Below are positions 7,605-9,521 of a stretch of DNA of 9,521 bases, one piece after another. The position numbers were made by a program, and so were the translations under genes. Each line of letters starts with the position of its first letter. The first letter of the stretch is position 1. The stretch covers positions 1-9,521 of the forward strand of contig JBEVNX010000077.1 of the NCBI GenBank assembly GCA_040507895.1. Direction: 5' to 3'. Source of the stretch: JBEVNX01 sp040507895 (lineage in GTDB: Bacteria; Desulfobacterota; Binatia; JACPRU01). The notes below the pieces were generated by a model, which was not told the DNA's origin, made no database searches, and was given only the letters and a program-made list of their open reading frames with translations.

Positions 7605-8387
7605 TTATCGGCCGCTGAATTTCCCGGAGCGCTTGCCGAGAAACGCCGCCATTCCCTCGGTGTGGTCTTCCGTCGAGAACGTCACCGCGAAGGCTTCGGC
7701 TTCGAGGCGCAAGCCGTTCTCGAGATCGAGGTCGAGGCCGTGCTGGATCGCCATCTTCGCTTGCGCGAGCGCGACCTTCGGCTTGGCCGCCAGCGCTGCG
7801 GCGAGCTGGGTGGCCTCGGCGAGCAGCGCCTCCGGCTTGACGACCCGGTTCACAAGCCCCCATTGCCGGGCGGTCTCGGCGTCGATCATGTCGCCGCCGT
7901 AGATCATCAGTCGCGCGCGCGGCGCGCCGATCGTCCGCGCGAGGCGTTGCGTTCCGCCGAATCCGGGAATGATGCCGAGATTGATCTCGGGCTGTCCGAA
8001 GCGCGCCTTCTCCGAAGCAACGACGAGATCGCACGCCATGACGAGCTCCATGCCTCCGCCCAGGGCGAACCCGTTCACCGCCGCAATCACCGGAAGCGGC
8101 AGATCCTCAAGCGCCGAGGTCAGCCGCTGTCCGAGGCGCGCCATCTCCTTGGCCTCGACGACGCTCATCTTGCTCATGGCGGCGATGTCGGCACCGGCGA
8201 CGAACGCCTTCTCGCCCGCGCCCGTGAGAATCAGCGCGCGCAGGCCTCTCTGGCGGCGCACCTCGCGGAGGCAGCGGAGCATCTCACGGAGCGTAGCCGG
8301 ATTCAGCGCGTTCAGCGCCGGTTGCCGGTCGACGGTGAGCGTGCCGATGCCGTCGGTGGCCTCGAAGCGGATGTTCTCGTAAGACAT
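7605..8387 (-). CDS. Enoyl-CoA hydratase (crotonase family)
   Basis: A 260-aa crotonase-fold enzyme expected to add water across trans-2-enoyl-CoA, giving (S)-3-hydroxyacyl-CoA, in the cytoplasm. The oxyanion-hole segment AFVAGADIAAM (61-71), the ALGGGMEL turn (108-115) and GQPEINLGIIPGFGGTQRL (131-149) are all intact. Glu114 and Glu134 correspond to Glu144 and Glu164 of rat hydratase; both are needed for hydration, so this is a real hydratase rather than an isomerase or hydrolase relative. The start ATG at 8387 has a strong GGAGG about 6 nt upstream; ten in-frame codons above it lie beyond that site. Short-chain substrates such as crotonyl-CoA are likely from its similarity to Crt-type enzymes and its place before the mutase genes. 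It lies 105 bp before the mutase and 117 bp after the GlpX-like gene. Confidence 0.95.
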   Translation of the reverse strand: MSYENIRFEATDGIGTLTVDRQPALNALNPATLREMLRCLREVRRQRGLRALILTGAGEKAFVAGADIAAMSKMSVVEAKEMARLGQRLTSALEDLPLPVIAAVNGFALGGGMELVMACDLVVASEKARFGQPEINLGIIPGFGGTQRLARTIGAPRARLMIYGGDMIDAETARQWGLVNRVVKPEALLAEATQLAAALAAKPKVALAQAKMAIQHGLDLDLENGLRLEAEAFAVTFSTEDHTEGMAAFLGKRSGKFSGR

Positions 8388-8476
8388 GCAGGCCTCCTGC
8401 GAGGCCGCCGCTATCACGCCATCGCGAAAGCGTCGAGCGGCGCTCAGGCGGTGAGCCGACGACCTCAGCTCCGCTT

Positions 8477-8500
8477 CCGCAGCCGTTCCGACGGCCGCAG
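8477..8500 (-). terminator. Strong hairpin directly after the GlpX-like gene
   Basis: On the minus-strand transcript, CTGCGGCCGT pairs with ACGGCTGCGG around a CGGA loop: 10 pairs, two of them G-U. It begins 4 nt after the TAG stop. The G-U pairs become A-C mismatches on the other strand, so the structure favours RNA made from the minus strand. No U-run follows. It may be a Rho-assisted or U-tract-less terminator, or a 3'-end stabiliser, and would partly separate this gene from the hydratase and mutase genes. Confidence 0.45.
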
Positions 8501-8504
8501 ATCG

Positions 8505-9461
8505 CTAGTATTCCGGCTTGAAGTCGAACCGATGCGTCGCCTCGATGCGCCGCACGGTTCGCGTCTTCGACCGCATCACCACGGAATTCGTCGTGGCGCC
8601 GCCGCGGAAGAACCGCACCCCCTGAAGAAAGTCGCCGGTCGTCACGCCGGTCGCCGCGAACATCACACTGCCGTGCACGAGGTCGCCGAGCGAATACTTG
8701 CGTCCCGCGTCCTTGATGCCGGCCGCGACCAGCAAATTCGCCTCCTCGGCGTTCGACGGAAGGAAGCGAGCTTGCAGCATGCCGCCAAAGCCGCTGAGGC
8801 CTGCGGCGGCGAGCAGCGCCGCGGACGCGCTGCCCACGCCCATCGAGAGATCGACGCCGCTCTCCGGACGCGACGTCGCCAGCGCCGCCGAGACCTCGCC
8901 GTCCGAGATCAAGCGGATGCGCGCGCCGGCCTTGCGCACCTCGGCGATGAGCTTCTCGTGGCGCGGGCGGTCGAGGATCGCCACAATCAAATCCTCGACG
9001 TAAACGCCGCGCGCGTCGGCAAGCGACTTCAGGTTGTCGCTCGGAGAGCGGTCGAGATCCACCACGTCGCGGCCCTCCGGTCCCACGACGATCTTGTCCA
9101 TGTATGTGCGTGGGCAGCGCAAGAACCCGCCAGCCGGGTCGTCCGAGATCGCCACCACCGACAGCGCATTGGCCGCGCCGGTGGCGCAGGCGATTGTGCC
9201 GTCGATGGCATCGACCGCGATCGAGATCTCCTCGCCGCCGCCACCGAGCCGCTCGCCCTCGTAGAGCGGCACCCCGTCCTCCTCCTGTCCCTCGCCGACG
9301 ACGACGCGTCCCGTCACCGGGATCGCCCGGAACGCCCGCTGAATGGCGCGCGCGGCGTCGAGATCCGCCGCCACCTCGTCCCCTCGGCCCACCAACCGAG
9401 CCGCCGCTAGCGCGGCGGCTTCGGTGACCCGGACCACTTCCAGCGCGAGGTTCCGATCCAT
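8505..9461 (-). CDS. GlpX-like (class II fructose bisphosphatase family) protein with altered active site
   Basis: A 318-aa homologue of GlpX, which in its usual form removes the 1-phosphate of fructose 1,6-bisphosphate in gluconeogenesis. Fold-defining segments are clear: RVTEAAALAAARLVGRGD (11-28), VVVGEG (53-58), VDAIDGT (83-89), TYMDKIVVGPEG (119-130), DRPRHEK (164-170), ATGVTTGDFLQGV and SKTRTVRRIEATH near the end. Compared by memory with E. coli GlpX, several active-site residues differ: Lys29 is Glu, Glu59 is Gln, Asp61 is Glu, Lys164 is Arg, Asp188 is Glu, and the GGAPEGV loop holding Glu213 reads GSASAAL (210-216), with Ala214 in place of the Glu. The reading frame is intact, so this is divergence and not decay by frameshift. 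Its activity as a fructose bisphosphatase is doubtful. The ATG at 9461 matches the family N-terminus (MDRNLALE); no good ribosome binding site is seen. Confidence 0.88.
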   Translation of the reverse strand: MDRNLALEVVRVTEAAALAAARLVGRGDEVAADLDAARAIQRAFRAIPVTGRVVVGEGQEEDGVPLYEGERLGGGGEEISIAVDAIDGTIACATGAANALSVVAISDDPAGGFLRCPRTYMDKIVVGPEGRDVVDLDRSPSDNLKSLADARGVYVEDLIVAILDRPRHEKLIAEVRKAGARIRLISDGEVSAALATSRPESGVDLSMGVGSASAALLAAAGLSGFGGMLQARFLPSNAEEANLLVAAGIKDAGRKYSLGDLVHGSVMFAATGVTTGDFLQGVRFFRGGATTNSVVMRSKTRTVRRIEATHRFDFKPEY

Positions 9462-9521
9462 GCGCGGCCACAGCCTGCGGCGGCCGGGCGGTCGGTGTCA
9501 ACCGCAGGGAACGAAAAAGCG

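Noticed and set aside
7572..9410. A 612-codon open frame on the + strand across the hydratase and GlpX-like genes
   Set aside because: It is antisense to two clear genes, rich in Arg, His, Ala and Glu with no motif, and has no ribosome binding site. Long antisense frames are normal in GC-rich DNA.
9473..9501. TTGACA (minus strand, 9501-9496) as promoter of the GlpX-like gene
   Set aside because: A perfect -35 hexamer, but the DNA at the -10 distance is GC-rich with no TATAAT-like match, and the transcript start would fall only a few bases before the ATG.

Overview
The window is GC-rich bacterial chromosome with dense, mostly minus-strand coding. The gene content fits an uncultured member of the old Deltaproteobacteria (Myxococcota, Desulfobacterota or Binatota type). 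It has a glycine-rich single-RRM RNA-binding protein, a secreted matrixin with a poly-glycine/Cys/Arg C-terminal tail, and a split B12-dependent acyl-CoA mutase. I infer this placement from gene types only. I see no phage, IS element, tRNA, rRNA or CRISPR.

Layout. 1-299 is a non-coding leader with two hairpins. 300-638 (+) encodes the RRM protein, followed by a probable terminator. 782-1192 (+) encodes a small membrane-anchored protein of unknown function. It converges with, and overlaps by 10 nt, a minus-strand two-gene unit (2465 down to 1183) of a small secreted protein and a matrixin-type metalloprotease. 2561-3460 (+) is metF (5,10-methylenetetrahydrofolate reductase), divergent from that unit. 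From 9461 down to 3508 there is a long minus-strand series: a GlpX-like phosphatase, an enoyl-CoA hydratase, the large and small subunits of a B12-dependent acyl-CoA mutase, a geranylgeranyl-reductase-family flavoprotein, a 77-aa membrane protein and a lipoprotein.

How the genes fit together. The mutase would normally be labelled methylmalonyl-CoA mutase. However, the two residues that set substrate choice are Phe and Gln (positions 70 and 188), the pair known from isobutyryl-CoA mutase, and the subunits are split as in IcmA/IcmB. With the crotonase upstream, this suggests C4 acyl-CoA handling (isobutyryl-CoA to n-butyryl-CoA, and crotonyl-CoA to 3-hydroxybutyryl-CoA). The GlpX homologue keeps the fold motifs but has lost several catalytic or metal-binding residues, including the Glu of the GGAPEG motif. 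It may not be a fructose bisphosphatase. The last three genes (flavoprotein, membrane protein, lipoprotein) are joined by overlapping stops and starts and look like one translationally coupled envelope- or lipid-related unit of unknown purpose.
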